Below, piece after piece: positions 27,127 through 35,663 of a stretch of 64,000 bases of DNA. Under the pieces are notes generated by a model. The model was not told the DNA's origin, did not search any database, and was given only the letters and a program-made list of their open reading frames with translations. The DNA lies in NCBI GenBank assembly GCA_051293835.1, contig JBPKMA010000012.1:1-64000 (forward strand), in the 5' to 3' direction. The stretch is from DATLZU01 sp051293835. GTDB taxonomy: Bacteria > Nitrospirota > Nitrospiria > Nitrospirales > Nitrospiraceae. The position numbers and the translations under genes were made by a program. Position 1 is the first letter of the stretch. The number at the start of each line of letters is the position of its first letter.

Positions 27127-28719
27127 GTGCTGACCGTGTCGACGACCACTGAAATCCTGCCGAGAACCTTCGTTCACCTCCCAGGAATCGGCGCAACAAC
27201 AGAACAGGCTTTGTGGCGGACAGGAATTACCTCCTGGGCAAAATTCCTGAAGTCCTCTGCGCCGCTTCCGACATCTCTCCGCGCAAGATCAGAAGTCGCT
27301 CAGGCGATCCACCAATCGCTGGAAGCATTCGAGCGCGATGACGTGTCTTTCTTCGCAGAACGCCTTCCTCGCGACGAATGGTGGAGACTCTATCCGAGTT
27401 TTCACGCCAAGGCTGTCTTTTTGGACATCGAGACAACGGGACTCTCCCATTACTACGACGACGTCACGCTCGTGGGTCTCTATGCCGGGAAACGGATGAC
27501 AACGCTCATCTCCGGGCATAATCTTGATCAACTTCCCGATTTGCTCCGACGCTACCAGATTGTCATCACCTTCAACGGCACACTGTTCGACATTCCGTTC
27601 CTGAAAACCAAGTTCCCCACCCTGCCATTGCCGTCGATTCACCTGGACCTCCGCTATTTGTTGAAGAGACTTGGATACTCGGGAGGACTCAAACAGATTG
27701 AACGGCGCCTCGGCCTCAAGCGAAGCAAGGAAGCCGAATCGGTTGATGGACTGATGGCAACAGTCCTGTGGGCACGCTATCGTCGTGGGGATGTCAGCTC
27801 CCTTGAGCAGCTCGTGAAATATAACACGGCAGATGTGACGAGTCTGCGGTGCCTCATTCGGTTTAGCTGCCAGCAATTAGCAAGCCGACTCCTCAACGGA
27901 ACCGGCTTCCCCCGGCAGGAGCCTCGTCTGACACGTCCCAAGCCGGTGCCTGTCTGCGTGTCGATGAACGGGGCAGGCGCCAAGCTTGTCGTGGGCGATC
28001 ACGAGCTTGCGTTGAAAGCGAGGCCGAGTGAGCGGCCTACAGTCACGCTCAGCAACCTCATCGAGAGAATGCCGGGCACATTGAGAATGCCGAAGGTTGT
28101 GGGAATCGATCTTCGGGCATCAGAAGAACGCCCGACGGGTTGGGCTTTGCTCAAGGGCAACTGGGCCGAGACGCGGTTGATCAAAACGGATAAAGACCTC
28201 GTCAAAGAAACAGTCGAAGCGGCGCCCGACATCATCTCGATCGATTCGCCCCTGGGCATTCCGCTTGGGCGATGCTGTACCAAGGAGTCGTGTCGATGTC
28301 GGGCGCAGGGCATCTTGCGCGAATGCGAGCGAATCTTGTGGAAGCGGGGAGTTCGCGTTTATCCGTGTTTGTTGCCAAGCATGCGTAAACTGACAGAGCG
28401 CGGGATGCGCCTCGCTAGAGAGTTTCGCAAGCGCGGGTATACCGTGATCGAGAGTTACCCCGGGGTAGCCCAGGACATCCTCCGAATCCCTCGGAAACGA
28501 TCCAGCCGAGAAGACCTCGCCAAGGGTCTGGAAGCCTTCGGCATTCGCGGCGCGTTTCTCTCGCAACCCTGCAGTCATGATGAGCTTGACGCGATTACAT
28601 CGGCGGTGGTCGGGTATTTCTATCTCACGGGAGCGTACGAAGCGTTAGGGAACGAGCGCGAAGAGTGTTTGATTGTCCCGAAATTGGACAGTCTGCTAGC
28701 AGACCTCACTCCTCGATAG
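27127..28719 (+). CDS. YprB-type DEDDy exonuclease fused to DUF429
   Basis: The protein has 530 residues. An N-terminal helix-hairpin-like HLPGIGATTEQAL (about 17-29) precedes an RNase H-fold 3'-5' exonuclease. Exo I is FLDIETTGL (about 98-106), exo II TFNGTLFDIP (about 150-159) and exo III YNTADV (about 234-239), all catalytic acidic residues present. Residues about 320-515 form a DUF429 domain (VVGIDLRASEERPTGWALL, SIDSPLGIPLG, ESYPGVAQD, HDELDAITSA), a second RNase H-like fold. The start is GTG at 27127, with another GTG at 27136. The pairing of two RNase H-fold modules is unusual. A nucleic-acid role is likely and the substrate unknown. Confidence 0.78.
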   Translation: MLTVSTTTEILPRTFVHLPGIGATTEQALWRTGITSWAKFLKSSAPLPTSLRARSEVAQAIHQSLEAFERDDVSFFAERLPRDEWWRLYPSFHAKAVFLDIETTGLSHYYDDVTLVGLYAGKRMTTLISGHNLDQLPDLLRRYQIVITFNGTLFDIPFLKTKFPTLPLPSIHLDLRYLLKRLGYSGGLKQIERRLGLKRSKEAESVDGLMATVLWARYRRGDVSSLEQLVKYNTADVTSLRCLIRFSCQQLASRLLNGTGFPRQEPRLTRPKPVPVCVSMNGAGAKLVVGDHELALKARPSERPTVTLSNLIERMPGTLRMPKVVGIDLRASEERPTGWALLKGNWAETRLIKTDKDLVKETVEAAPDIISIDSPLGIPLGRCCTKESCRCRAQGILRECERILWKRGVRVYPCLLPSMRKLTERGMRLAREFRKRGYTVIESYPGVAQDILRIPRKRSSREDLAKGLEAFGIRGAFLSQPCSHDELDAITSAVVGYFYLTGAYEALGNEREECLIVPKLDSLLADLTPR

Positions 28720-28726
28720 GCAGGTC

Positions 28727-28860
28727 ATGCTCCTTACCGTGGTGGTCGGCGGACAATCCGGCTCAGAGGGCAAAGGCAAGATCACGTCCCACCTGGCTCT
28801 CCGGGACAACGTCCACGTGGTCGTTCGCTGCGGAGGACCGAACTCAGGCCACACGGGCGA
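28727..28860 (+). pseudogene. N-terminal fragment of an adenylosuccinate synthetase-like gene
   Basis: The first 43 residues read VVVGGQSGSEGKGKITS, then HVVVRCGGPNSGHT. This is the GTP-binding loop (GxxGxEGKGK) and the substrate-binding RCGGPNSGHT of the PurA family, in the GGQxGSEGKGK form of non-canonical PurA paralogues. The match stops abruptly after GHT, and the same frame runs on into a Nudix protein. The fragment keeps its own ATG and an AGGCAGGT upstream. The remaining roughly 300 residues of PurA are gone. It may be a remnant, or it may be expressed as a leader of the Nudix protein. Confidence 0.75.
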
Positions 28861-28918
28861 AGTCGGCGGGCAGGGTGAAAAACTGCCTCGCCCTCGAGCA
28901 ACGAGGAGAACTGAGGTT

Positions 28919-29593
28919 ATGGGCCAGAGTGTACTGGTCTTTGAGGCCAGCGTTTTTCGAAACATTGGCGAGTTCCAGGGGTACGTGATCGAAACAGAGA
29001 GGTATCTTAGCGCCTTTCTGGAACCACCGAATAACCGTTTCATTGATCGTGGTGCTGCCGAGCAGGACCCACGCTATAAGCAACTCATCCCTTATGTTGT
29101 GCTCCGCCATGACGATTCCGTGTTTAGTTACGTGCGAGGTAAGCAATCCAGCGAATCGCGCCTTGTCGCCATGCGATCGATCGGGGTCGGGGGCCACATC
29201 GAGCCGGTCGACCAAAGCCTGTTCTCGTCGGATCGCGAGATGTACCTGGACGCGGCGCGGCGCGAAGTGCACGAAGAAGTGAAGCTCGACACGCCGTACG
29301 TCGAGCAGATCGTGGCGCTGATCAACGATGATTCAACCGATGTTGGGAAGGTTCACCTTGGCATCATGCACATTTGGGATTTGACCGAACCCCGGGTGAG
29401 CAAGCGGGAAGGCCTAATCACTCAGGCGGGGTTTGTGCCGATTACGAGCTTGAAAAGCAGGCTAGACGAGCTTGAAACGTGGTCTCAGATCGCACTTCAG
29501 GTGCTTGAGGACCGTCGCGTCCCCAGTTGGGAGAAGAACATCTCAAGCCTACTGCGCGTTGCACCTGGGTACCCTCTGCAGTCAGGAGAATGA
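28919..29593 (+). CDS. Nudix-family hydrolase (MutT-like)
   Basis: The protein has 224 residues from the ATG at 28919, with CTGAGGTT just before. It starts like the predicted MutT-type phosphoesterases (VFRNIGEFQGYV), and the Nudix box is GVGGHIEP followed, after a 20-residue insertion, by RREVHEEVKLD. The catalytic glutamates of REVHEE are present. Members hydrolyse nucleoside-diphosphate derivatives. The frame is open back through the PurA-like fragment to 28727, so a 288-residue fusion is formally possible. Its stop overlaps the ATG of the PilZ gene. Confidence 0.8.
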   Translation: MGQSVLVFEASVFRNIGEFQGYVIETERYLSAFLEPPNNRFIDRGAAEQDPRYKQLIPYVVLRHDDSVFSYVRGKQSSESRLVAMRSIGVGGHIEPVDQSLFSSDREMYLDAARREVHEEVKLDTPYVEQIVALINDDSTDVGKVHLGIMHIWDLTEPRVSKREGLITQAGFVPITSLKSRLDELETWSQIALQVLEDRRVPSWEKNISSLLRVAPGYPLQSGE

Positions 29594-30105
29594 GTACGAG
29601 ACCGCCGATGAAGGGTCCCCATTGCCCCCAGTGCGGTACCCCGTTTGTCCGCGTGATTCATCATCAGGGTTGCCTCGAACCGTTGCTCAAATGGTTCTGG
29701 CTCTACCCGTTCCGCTGCCAGGTCTGCGCCAACCGGTTCGTCGCCCTGCGGCGCAGGATCAAAGATGACTCCCAGGCATTCGACCGCCGGGAGTACAAAC
29801 GGCTGCCCACCAACTTCCCCGTTGTCTTTGCCGCGAACCAGCTCTCGCTTGACGAGGTCGTGACCGATCTCTCGATGGGGGGCTGCGCAGTGAAAACCGC
29901 CCAGCCATTGACTCGCGGGACCTTCGTGGAACTCCTGCTGAAGCCGTCCACCCATGAACCGGGGATCAAGGTCGAAACGGCGATCGTCTGTTGTGTGCGC
30001 CCGTGCACCGTCGGCGTGAAGTTCTTGGAATTGGAGCCGCAGGAGAAAATCCGCCTTAGTCGGGTCGTGCACAGTCTGCTTCTCAGCCAGACCGCTGCTT
30101 CCTAA
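29590..30105 (+). CDS. Zinc-ribbon plus PilZ domain protein
   Basis: The protein has 171 residues from the ATG at 29590, which overlaps the Nudix stop as ATGA and follows AGGAG. The N-terminus has two cysteine pairs (CPQCG and CQVCANRF) around a hydrophobic turn, a likely zinc ribbon. The PilZ domain has RREYKRLP (RxxxR) near residue 65 and DLSMGGCAV (DxSxxG) near 96, so both c-di-GMP-binding motifs are intact. It may therefore respond to cyclic di-GMP. The frame upstream to 29527 lies inside the Nudix gene. Its 3' end overlaps convergent panC by 23 bp. Confidence 0.78.
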   Translation: MSTRPPMKGPHCPQCGTPFVRVIHHQGCLEPLLKWFWLYPFRCQVCANRFVALRRRIKDDSQAFDRREYKRLPTNFPVVFAANQLSLDEVVTDLSMGGCAVKTAQPLTRGTFVELLLKPSTHEPGIKVETAIVCCVRPCTVGVKFLELEPQEKIRLSRVVHSLLLSQTAAS

Positions 30106-30982
30106 GCCTGGTTCGCCCGCCCGTCCGTTTTTTCGCCGGAACAGTCACGAGCAGATTGTCAATCAGACGGACCTTGCCGATCCTAATTGCGCCCAGCAGC
30201 GCGACCTTTCCCGCCGCGCGCCGCAACGGTTCGAGCGTCCGGGCATCGCACAGGGCGAGATAGTCAACCTGCGCCAGCGGTTCCGCGGCCACGGTATCGT
30301 GCATGATGCGGCTGATCTGCGCTTCGGACCGGATGCCGGATCGAATGGCGGTCCATCCTGCCCGCAGGGCCCGATAGAGGACCGGGGCCGCACGGCGTTG
30401 GGCCGCTGTCAGGTACACGTTGCGGGAACTGAGCGCGAGGCCGTCGGGTTCGCGCACGGTGGGGTGGACGACGACGCGGGCACCGAGATTCAGGTCTTCC
30501 ACCAAGCGCTGCACAAGCAGCACCTGCTGGTAGTCTTTCTGCCCGAAGACCACCACATGCGGCCGCACGAGGCACAGTAGCTTCGTCACCACCGTCGCCA
30601 CACCTTGAAAGTGATGCGGCCGCACGGCTCCTTCCCAGCGCCGCGCAAGTTCCTGGAGGGCGACGACAGTCTGAAAGCCCGGCGGATACATGGCCTCTTG
30701 GCTGGGAGCAAACAGCACATCGACCCCTTCGTGTGCACACAGGGCCCGATCCTGTGTGAACGGCCTGGGGTAGCGGGCCAGGTCTTCCGCCGGGCCGAAT
30801 TGCCGCGGGTTGACGAAAAGGCTAACAACGAGGGCGTCACAGGACAGGCGAGCCTTTCGGATCAGCGCGCGGTGTCCTTCGTGCAACGCACCCATGGTCG
30901 GCACGAGGCCGATTGTCACGCCTTCGCGGTGGAGCCGGCGGCTCCACACCGCCATCGCAGAAGGAGCTGTGATGATGTTCAC
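30083..30982 (-). CDS. panC: Pantothenate synthetase
   Basis: This enzyme joins pantoate and beta-alanine with ATP to form pantothenate, a coenzyme A precursor. The protein has 299 residues. PTMGALHEGHRALI (about 28-41, with the HxGH signature), FGQKDYQQ (about 146-153) and LALSSRNVYL (about 182-191) are all present. The C-terminal KKRTGGRTRLRK tail is longer than usual. The start is GTG, overlapping the folK TGA as GTGA, so the two genes are coupled. Confidence 0.95.
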   Translation of the reverse strand: MNIITAPSAMAVWSRRLHREGVTIGLVPTMGALHEGHRALIRKARLSCDALVVSLFVNPRQFGPAEDLARYPRPFTQDRALCAHEGVDVLFAPSQEAMYPPGFQTVVALQELARRWEGAVRPHHFQGVATVVTKLLCLVRPHVVVFGQKDYQQVLLVQRLVEDLNLGARVVVHPTVREPDGLALSSRNVYLTAAQRRAAPVLYRALRAGWTAIRSGIRSEAQISRIMHDTVAAEPLAQVDYLALCDARTLEPLRRAAGKVALLGAIRIGKVRLIDNLLVTVPAKKRTGGRTRLRKQRSG

Positions 30983-31584
30983 GGGATCGGCTCTCGTTCG
31001 GACACAGGCACATCGCGGGAAGGGCGCGAGCCGTAGCGGGAGCCGGGCTGTGGATCAAGCAGGCGGACGATCGCCCGGTCATCCAGGCTGTCCAGCAAGG
31101 TCTTGACGGTGCAGTTAAACATGGGGTGCACCCAGTCCGGATCGAGTTCGGCGAGCGGCACCAGGGCAAATCGTCGGAGATGCAGGCGGGGGTGGGGGAT
31201 GACCAAATCGGGCTCCTGAACGATATGCCCTCCATAGAACAGGATATCGAGATCGAGCGTCCGTGGTCCGCCTCGATGTTCCTGGTCGCGGCCCAAGGAG
31301 GATTCGATCTCCCGACAGACTTCCAGCAAGCTCCGGGGCGTCACGTCGGTCTCCATTCGGACCGCGCCGTTCAGGAACCAACCGAGTCCAGGATCGGTGC
31401 CGTCTATGAGCGGCTCGGTCTCATAGAGCGACGACACACCGGTGACCCGCGAGTGGGGAAGCAGACTCAACAGTGTCACCGCCCGATCGCAGTAATCGAG
31501 CCGATCGCCCAGGTTGGAGCCGAAACCGATGAACACCGTTTCGCGAGACACGCTCATCCACGTGCTGCGTTGAAGGTTTGCCAT
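30979..31584 (-). CDS. folK: 2-amino-4-hydroxy-6-hydroxymethyldihydropteridine pyrophosphokinase
   Basis: This enzyme transfers pyrophosphate to hydroxymethyl-dihydropterin in folate synthesis. The protein has 201 residues, a little longer than usual. VFIGFGSNLGDR (about 17-28), ETEPLID (about 56), and the signature GPRTLDLDILFY (about 105-116) are present. The ATG at 31584 is first in frame. A second ATG at 31557 begins MSVSRETVF and would fit family length better, so the start is uncertain. It is coupled to panC. Confidence 0.93.
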   Translation of the reverse strand: MANLQRSTWMSVSRETVFIGFGSNLGDRLDYCDRAVTLLSLLPHSRVTGVSSLYETEPLIDGTDPGLGWFLNGAVRMETDVTPRSLLEVCREIESSLGRDQEHRGGPRTLDLDILFYGGHIVQEPDLVIPHPRLHLRRFALVPLAELDPDWVHPMFNCTVKTLLDSLDDRAIVRLLDPQPGSRYGSRPSRDVPVSEREPIP

Positions 31585-31646
31585 TCTGAGTTAAAGCGAC
31601 TGATCACAACGCTCAGCCTTCGTCATTCAGCGCTCATGGCGCGTAA

Positions 31647-32822
31647 TTAGAATCCAACCTTGCGAATGCGCTCTACGGCTTCCTCCAACCGCTCCTTGGT
31701 CGTACAGAGGGTCATGCGGATATAGCCTTCCCCTGGCTCACCGAAGCCGTTGCCGGGCGTCGTGACGATGCCCGCCTTCTCCAGCAGATGTGCGGTAAAG
31801 GACGCGGACGCGTAACCCTTCGGGACGGCGATCCACACATAGAACGACGCCGGCGGGTTTTCGACCTCCAAGCCGAGCTGTTTGAGCCCCGGCACGAGTG
31901 TGTCACGCCGTTCCTGGTAGATCTTGCGCAGGCCGTCGGTGACGGAATCTTCCAATTCCAGCGCCGCGATGCCAGCTTCCTGGATGGCCTGGAAGCATCC
32001 AGAATCCAGATTGCTTTTGATCTTGAGCAGGCCATTCAGCACCTGCCGATTGCCGACGGCGAAGCCGATCCGCCAGCCGGTCATATTGTAGGTCTTGGAG
32101 AGCGAATGGAATTCGATGCCGACGTCTTTCGCACCCTCCACCTCCAGAAAACTGGCTGGCCGCCGCCCGTCGTAAAAGATCTCCGAATAGGCCGCGTCGT
32201 GGCACACGATGATCTGGTTCGCTCGGGCGAACTCCACGACCCGCCGGAAGTAGTCCTTGTCGGCGACGACGGAGGTCGGGTTGTTCGGCGAATTGAGAAA
32301 CATCAGCTTGGCTTTCCTCGCCACGTCCTTCTGGATCGCGTTCAGATCCGGCAAAAAGCCGTTCTGCTTGGTCAACGGCATCATGTAGGGAACTCCGCCC
32401 GCGAAGGTGGTCCCCACCGGATAGACCGGATAGCCGGGGCTCGGCACCAACACCACGTCGCCGGGATCGACAAACGCCAATGGCACATGACCGATCCCCT
32501 CTTTGGAGCCGATCAGAGTGAGAACTTCCGAGGCCGGGTCTAGCGTGACGCCGAACCGACGCTTGTACCAGCTGGCTACGGCCTGACGGAATGACAACAA
32601 CCCTTCATAGGACGGATATTGATGGTTCTTCGGATCGGCCGCCGCTTGCTTGAGGCGTTCAATGATCGGCGCCGGTGTCGGGAGATCGGGATCCCCCACA
32701 CCCAGATTAATGATGTCCACCCCCCGCGCGAGCGCCTCCTGCTTCATTTTGTCGATCGCGGCAAATAGATACGGGGGTAGGGTCTTGATGCGGGTTGCGT
32801 ATTCAATTGGGAACCCGGACAT
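31647..32822 (-). CDS. dapL: LL-diaminopimelate aminotransferase
   Basis: A PLP transaminase that converts tetrahydrodipicolinate directly to LL-diaminopimelate, skipping the succinylated or acetylated intermediates. The protein has 391 residues. NLGVGDPDLPTP (about 40-51), FLNSPNNPTSVV (about 165-176) and the PLP lysine in SLSKTYNMTGWRIGFA (about 230-245) are typical. I start at the ATG at 32822, with AAAGGAG eight bases upstream. The TTG at 32843 is in frame but poor. It lies upstream of folK-panC on the same strand. Confidence 0.93.
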   Translation of the reverse strand: MSGFPIEYATRIKTLPPYLFAAIDKMKQEALARGVDIINLGVGDPDLPTPAPIIERLKQAAADPKNHQYPSYEGLLSFRQAVASWYKRRFGVTLDPASEVLTLIGSKEGIGHVPLAFVDPGDVVLVPSPGYPVYPVGTTFAGGVPYMMPLTKQNGFLPDLNAIQKDVARKAKLMFLNSPNNPTSVVADKDYFRRVVEFARANQIIVCHDAAYSEIFYDGRRPASFLEVEGAKDVGIEFHSLSKTYNMTGWRIGFAVGNRQVLNGLLKIKSNLDSGCFQAIQEAGIAALELEDSVTDGLRKIYQERRDTLVPGLKQLGLEVENPPASFYVWIAVPKGYASASFTAHLLEKAGIVTTPGNGFGEPGEGYIRMTLCTTKERLEEAVERIRKVGF

Positions 32823-32961
32823 GCAGATGACTCCTTTCTTCAAAAATAGCTCCTCGCGATCAGCCGCCAGCGGTCAGCGCCGCCCCCGAGACTGAACGCC
32901 GCCCAGATGACAGGCATGCCCGCTGCCGAAGTGTTAACGTACTCGAACTGAAGGTCCGCAA

Positions 32962-33645
32962 TCAACGCGAGAGAGCGAGCAGATGGTCGATGAGCGCACC
33001 GGCCCGGGCATGCAGGTGCGGCAGATGCGGCAAGGCCTGCGCAAGAAGGGCGACCGGTTGCAGTCCTGACCGCGCGACATCCTCGGGGCATTCGCGGCAC
33101 AGCGCCTCGATCCCGCTCTGTTCCATCTCCAGATGGAAGAGGAGACCGTACGCATGCGACCCGTACCGAAAAGCTTGGACTGGCGCGATCGTTGACCCGG
33201 CGAGCGCCACGCAGCCGGCCGGCAAGTCGAAGACTTCACCGTGCCATTCAAAGACATCGAACGTGTCCGGAAACCGGCCAAAGACTGGGTCTTTCTTCCC
33301 GTCGACCGTGAGACGGATCGGCGTCATGCCGATCTCCAATGCGCGGCCGGGACGCACTTGCCCCCCAACCGCCTTGGCCATGAGCTGACTGCCGAGACAG
33401 ATGCCAAGGACCGGTTGGCCGGCCAGCATCGCAGTCTGGATGAAGGCCATCTCCTGCGCTATCCAGGGATCCGGATCATTGGCCGACATCGGCCCGCCCA
33501 TGACGATCAACAGATCGCCTGGATCGTTGGGCAGACCGTCGTAAGGCACAAGGTACTGCTCGACAGTCACGCCACGCCCCTTCAGGTGCTTGGCGAAGAT
33601 ACCGGGTCCTTCGAAGGACACATGTTTCAGACACACCGCGCGCAT
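32962..33645 (-). CDS. Class I glutamine amidotransferase (GMP synthase-like)
   Basis: The protein has 227 residues, a stand-alone amidotransferase of the GuaA-N-like group. The nucleophile is in LGICLGSQLMA (cysteine near 83), the histidine in GLLFHLEME (about 168-176) and the glutamate follows two residues after it. WHGEVFDLP is the usual internal signature. No synthetase domain is present, so the acceptor enzyme is unknown. The family includes proteins of unclear function and glutamyl-peptide peptidases. Confidence 0.85.
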   Translation of the reverse strand: MRAVCLKHVSFEGPGIFAKHLKGRGVTVEQYLVPYDGLPNDPGDLLIVMGGPMSANDPDPWIAQEMAFIQTAMLAGQPVLGICLGSQLMAKAVGGQVRPGRALEIGMTPIRLTVDGKKDPVFGRFPDTFDVFEWHGEVFDLPAGCVALAGSTIAPVQAFRYGSHAYGLLFHLEMEQSGIEALCRECPEDVARSGLQPVALLAQALPHLPHLHARAGALIDHLLALSR

Positions 33646-33861
33646 CGACGTTCCAGACGTGGGGTTCTTCGCTCCGTCTTACCCTGTAAGCTCGCAGTTC
33701 TTTCGCACGCGAGCCCAAGCGTCTTGGCAATCCACTTAAGTGCTCCCTGTGCTTCGGATGAAGCACAATCGGGTCCTCATCGTCAAGCCCACCGTCGGAG
33801 GGACCGCCGATTTGATAACCACCGTCTACCGTTTAACCGGCCGCTGCGCTAGAATGTCGCC

Positions 33862-34686
33862 ATGCGGCACTCCATTCGCAACGCCGAAGATGTGGCGTGG
33901 TTTCTGGCGCATACACACGGGTTTCGTGGCGGCTTCGTCACCGACGTGCATATCTCGAAACGCCGGCTGTTCGACGAGGGTTCCGGCCGAGATGTACCCG
34001 CCGGGACCACGGTGACCACGGTGATCCGCTACCAAGTGCGCGGGACCACACGGGTGGCCAAGCTGACGATGCTCGGCGTCACGGATTTCTCGATCTTTGA
34101 GCAGGAGGGTGCCGACTGCTCGACGCTCGGCGTGATTCATACGGAAGTCAGCGCGGAGCGGCTCCGCTTCTGGTTCGATCCCCGGGGAGAGCTCTACGTC
34201 GTCTGCGAGGAGGCGGAACTGGAGGAAATCTCCAAGCCTGCCGACGAAGCCGCGTTGGCGAGCCATCTGGCTCAGTGGACGTTCCAAGCCGAGTCCGGTG
34301 AAGGACCGACGGTCGAGTGGTTGCTCGCTGAGCTGGATCGGGCAGGGCTCCCCTGTTCGTGGAAAGCGCAACACGTCAACGGAGCGAGCCATCCGGCGGT
34401 CCGCTGGGAAGGCCACCTCATTCCCGCTGCCTCCCGCGAGGCGCCGCACCTCGGCTCGGTTTTCGTCCGGGCGTACGGACCGCTGGATGGGGCCGGATTC
34501 GGGATCGTCTTGCAGACGTCCACCCTTCACAACGGCCAAGCCGGTCGGGTCCTGGGCTTGCTGGCCGATCTCATCGCCCGCACATTCTCTGGAAACTGCC
34601 TGGTCGGGAATACGATTATCCCCGGGAAGGACTGGATCAATGGAAAACTGCTGGAGCGCGCTCGGTGGGCGGATGAGACCGAATAA
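33862..34686 (+). CDS. Hypothetical protein
   Basis: The protein has 274 residues. No signal peptide or membrane segment is visible. The N-terminal half is rich in short strands (FVTDVHISKRRLF, TTVIRYQVRG, AKLTMLGVTDFSIF), then comes an acidic stretch VCEEAELEEIS, and the C-terminal half holds VRWEGHLIPAA and IPGKDWIN. I do not recognise the family. It is divergent from the amidotransferase gene and converges on the methyltransferase gene. Confidence 0.6.
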   Translation: MRHSIRNAEDVAWFLAHTHGFRGGFVTDVHISKRRLFDEGSGRDVPAGTTVTTVIRYQVRGTTRVAKLTMLGVTDFSIFEQEGADCSTLGVIHTEVSAERLRFWFDPRGELYVVCEEAELEEISKPADEAALASHLAQWTFQAESGEGPTVEWLLAELDRAGLPCSWKAQHVNGASHPAVRWEGHLIPAASREAPHLGSVFVRAYGPLDGAGFGIVLQTSTLHNGQAGRVLGLLADLIARTFSGNCLVGNTIIPGKDWINGKLLERARWADETE

Positions 34687-34695
34687 ATCCGCCGA

Positions 34696-35388
34696 TCAAC
34701 GCTGAAGAGATCCGCCACCGTTCTTCGACCCGTTCACATGGGCCGAGCCGTTCGAGTGATCTGCCCGACCGGGTTTGTTGTTCACGCACTCCACGAGATG
34801 CCAGAAGCGCAGCGGGTTGACTTTTTCTTTCCTGGCGACCTGCAAGGTGGTCCCTTCCAGCACGGTGTTGAGCGACAGGTCCGTGCGCCACCCAAGCTGT
34901 TTAGTCAGCGGGGAGATGACTTTTTCGACCGCGGCGATCAGCTTGTTGCCGTTGCTGAAATGATTCAGCATGACGATCCGTCCACCCGGTCGGCAAACGC
35001 GGATCATTTCGCTGACGACGCTACGATAATCCGGCACGGCGGTCACCACATAGGCAGCTACGACCGTATCGAAACAGTCGTCTGGAAATTCCATGGCACC
35101 GGCGTCCATCCGATACAGCCGCACATGGCTCAACCCATGGGCCAGAGCCCGTTTCTTCGCTTTTTCCAGCATGCCCTCCGAGAGATCGATGCCCACGATC
35201 TGGCAGTGGCGGGGGTACATCGGCAGCGCCAGCCCGGTGCCTACCCCAACTTCCAGGATGCGCTCATTGGGCTGCACGTTCAGATTGCGGATCGCGGATT
35301 CTCGTCCCTCCTGAAATACCTTCCCGAAAACATGATCATAAATGCTGGCATAAGCCGTATAGACACGCTCGACTTTCTGAAGATCCAT
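34696..35388 (-). CDS. Class I SAM-dependent methyltransferase (PmtA-like)
   Basis: The protein has 230 residues. Motif I is ILEVGVGTGLALPMYP (about 38-53), motif II GIDLSEGMLEKAKKRA (about 61-76), then DAGAMEFPDDCFDTVVAAYVV and a CRPGGRIVMLNHF motif III. The pattern and N-terminus (YTAYASIYDHVFGKVF) resemble phosphatidylethanolamine N-methyltransferases of the short PmtA type and UbiE relatives. The substrate is therefore inferred. I start at the ATG at 35388, which follows GGAGG by four bases. The serine, glycine and asparagine tail is low complexity. Confidence 0.82.
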   Translation of the reverse strand: MDLQKVERVYTAYASIYDHVFGKVFQEGRESAIRNLNVQPNERILEVGVGTGLALPMYPRHCQIVGIDLSEGMLEKAKKRALAHGLSHVRLYRMDAGAMEFPDDCFDTVVAAYVVTAVPDYRSVVSEMIRVCRPGGRIVMLNHFSNGNKLIAAVEKVISPLTKQLGWRTDLSLNTVLEGTTLQVARKEKVNPLRFWHLVECVNNKPGRADHSNGSAHVNGSKNGGGSLQR

Positions 35389-35663
35389 GTTGCCTCCACG
35401 CCTCACACGCGCCTGCCCGCGGACGCCCGCTCGGCGGAAGTAACAGCCGACGGCTTCAATGATGTGAGGGAAACCAATTAAGGCGGGGAACTGGACATGT
35501 TGAAACTACGTGCCCGCCCGGACAAAAAGCTGGCTTACTGTAGCGAAGTCGGCGTAACGAGTCAACAGATTCGTGCGACGCGGCCGTCTGGCGTCCAGCC
35601 GCCGACCCGCATCGGACCGATCAGCCGTCTTTCCGTGTCTTTCGACATGCCCTCGCGTGTGCT

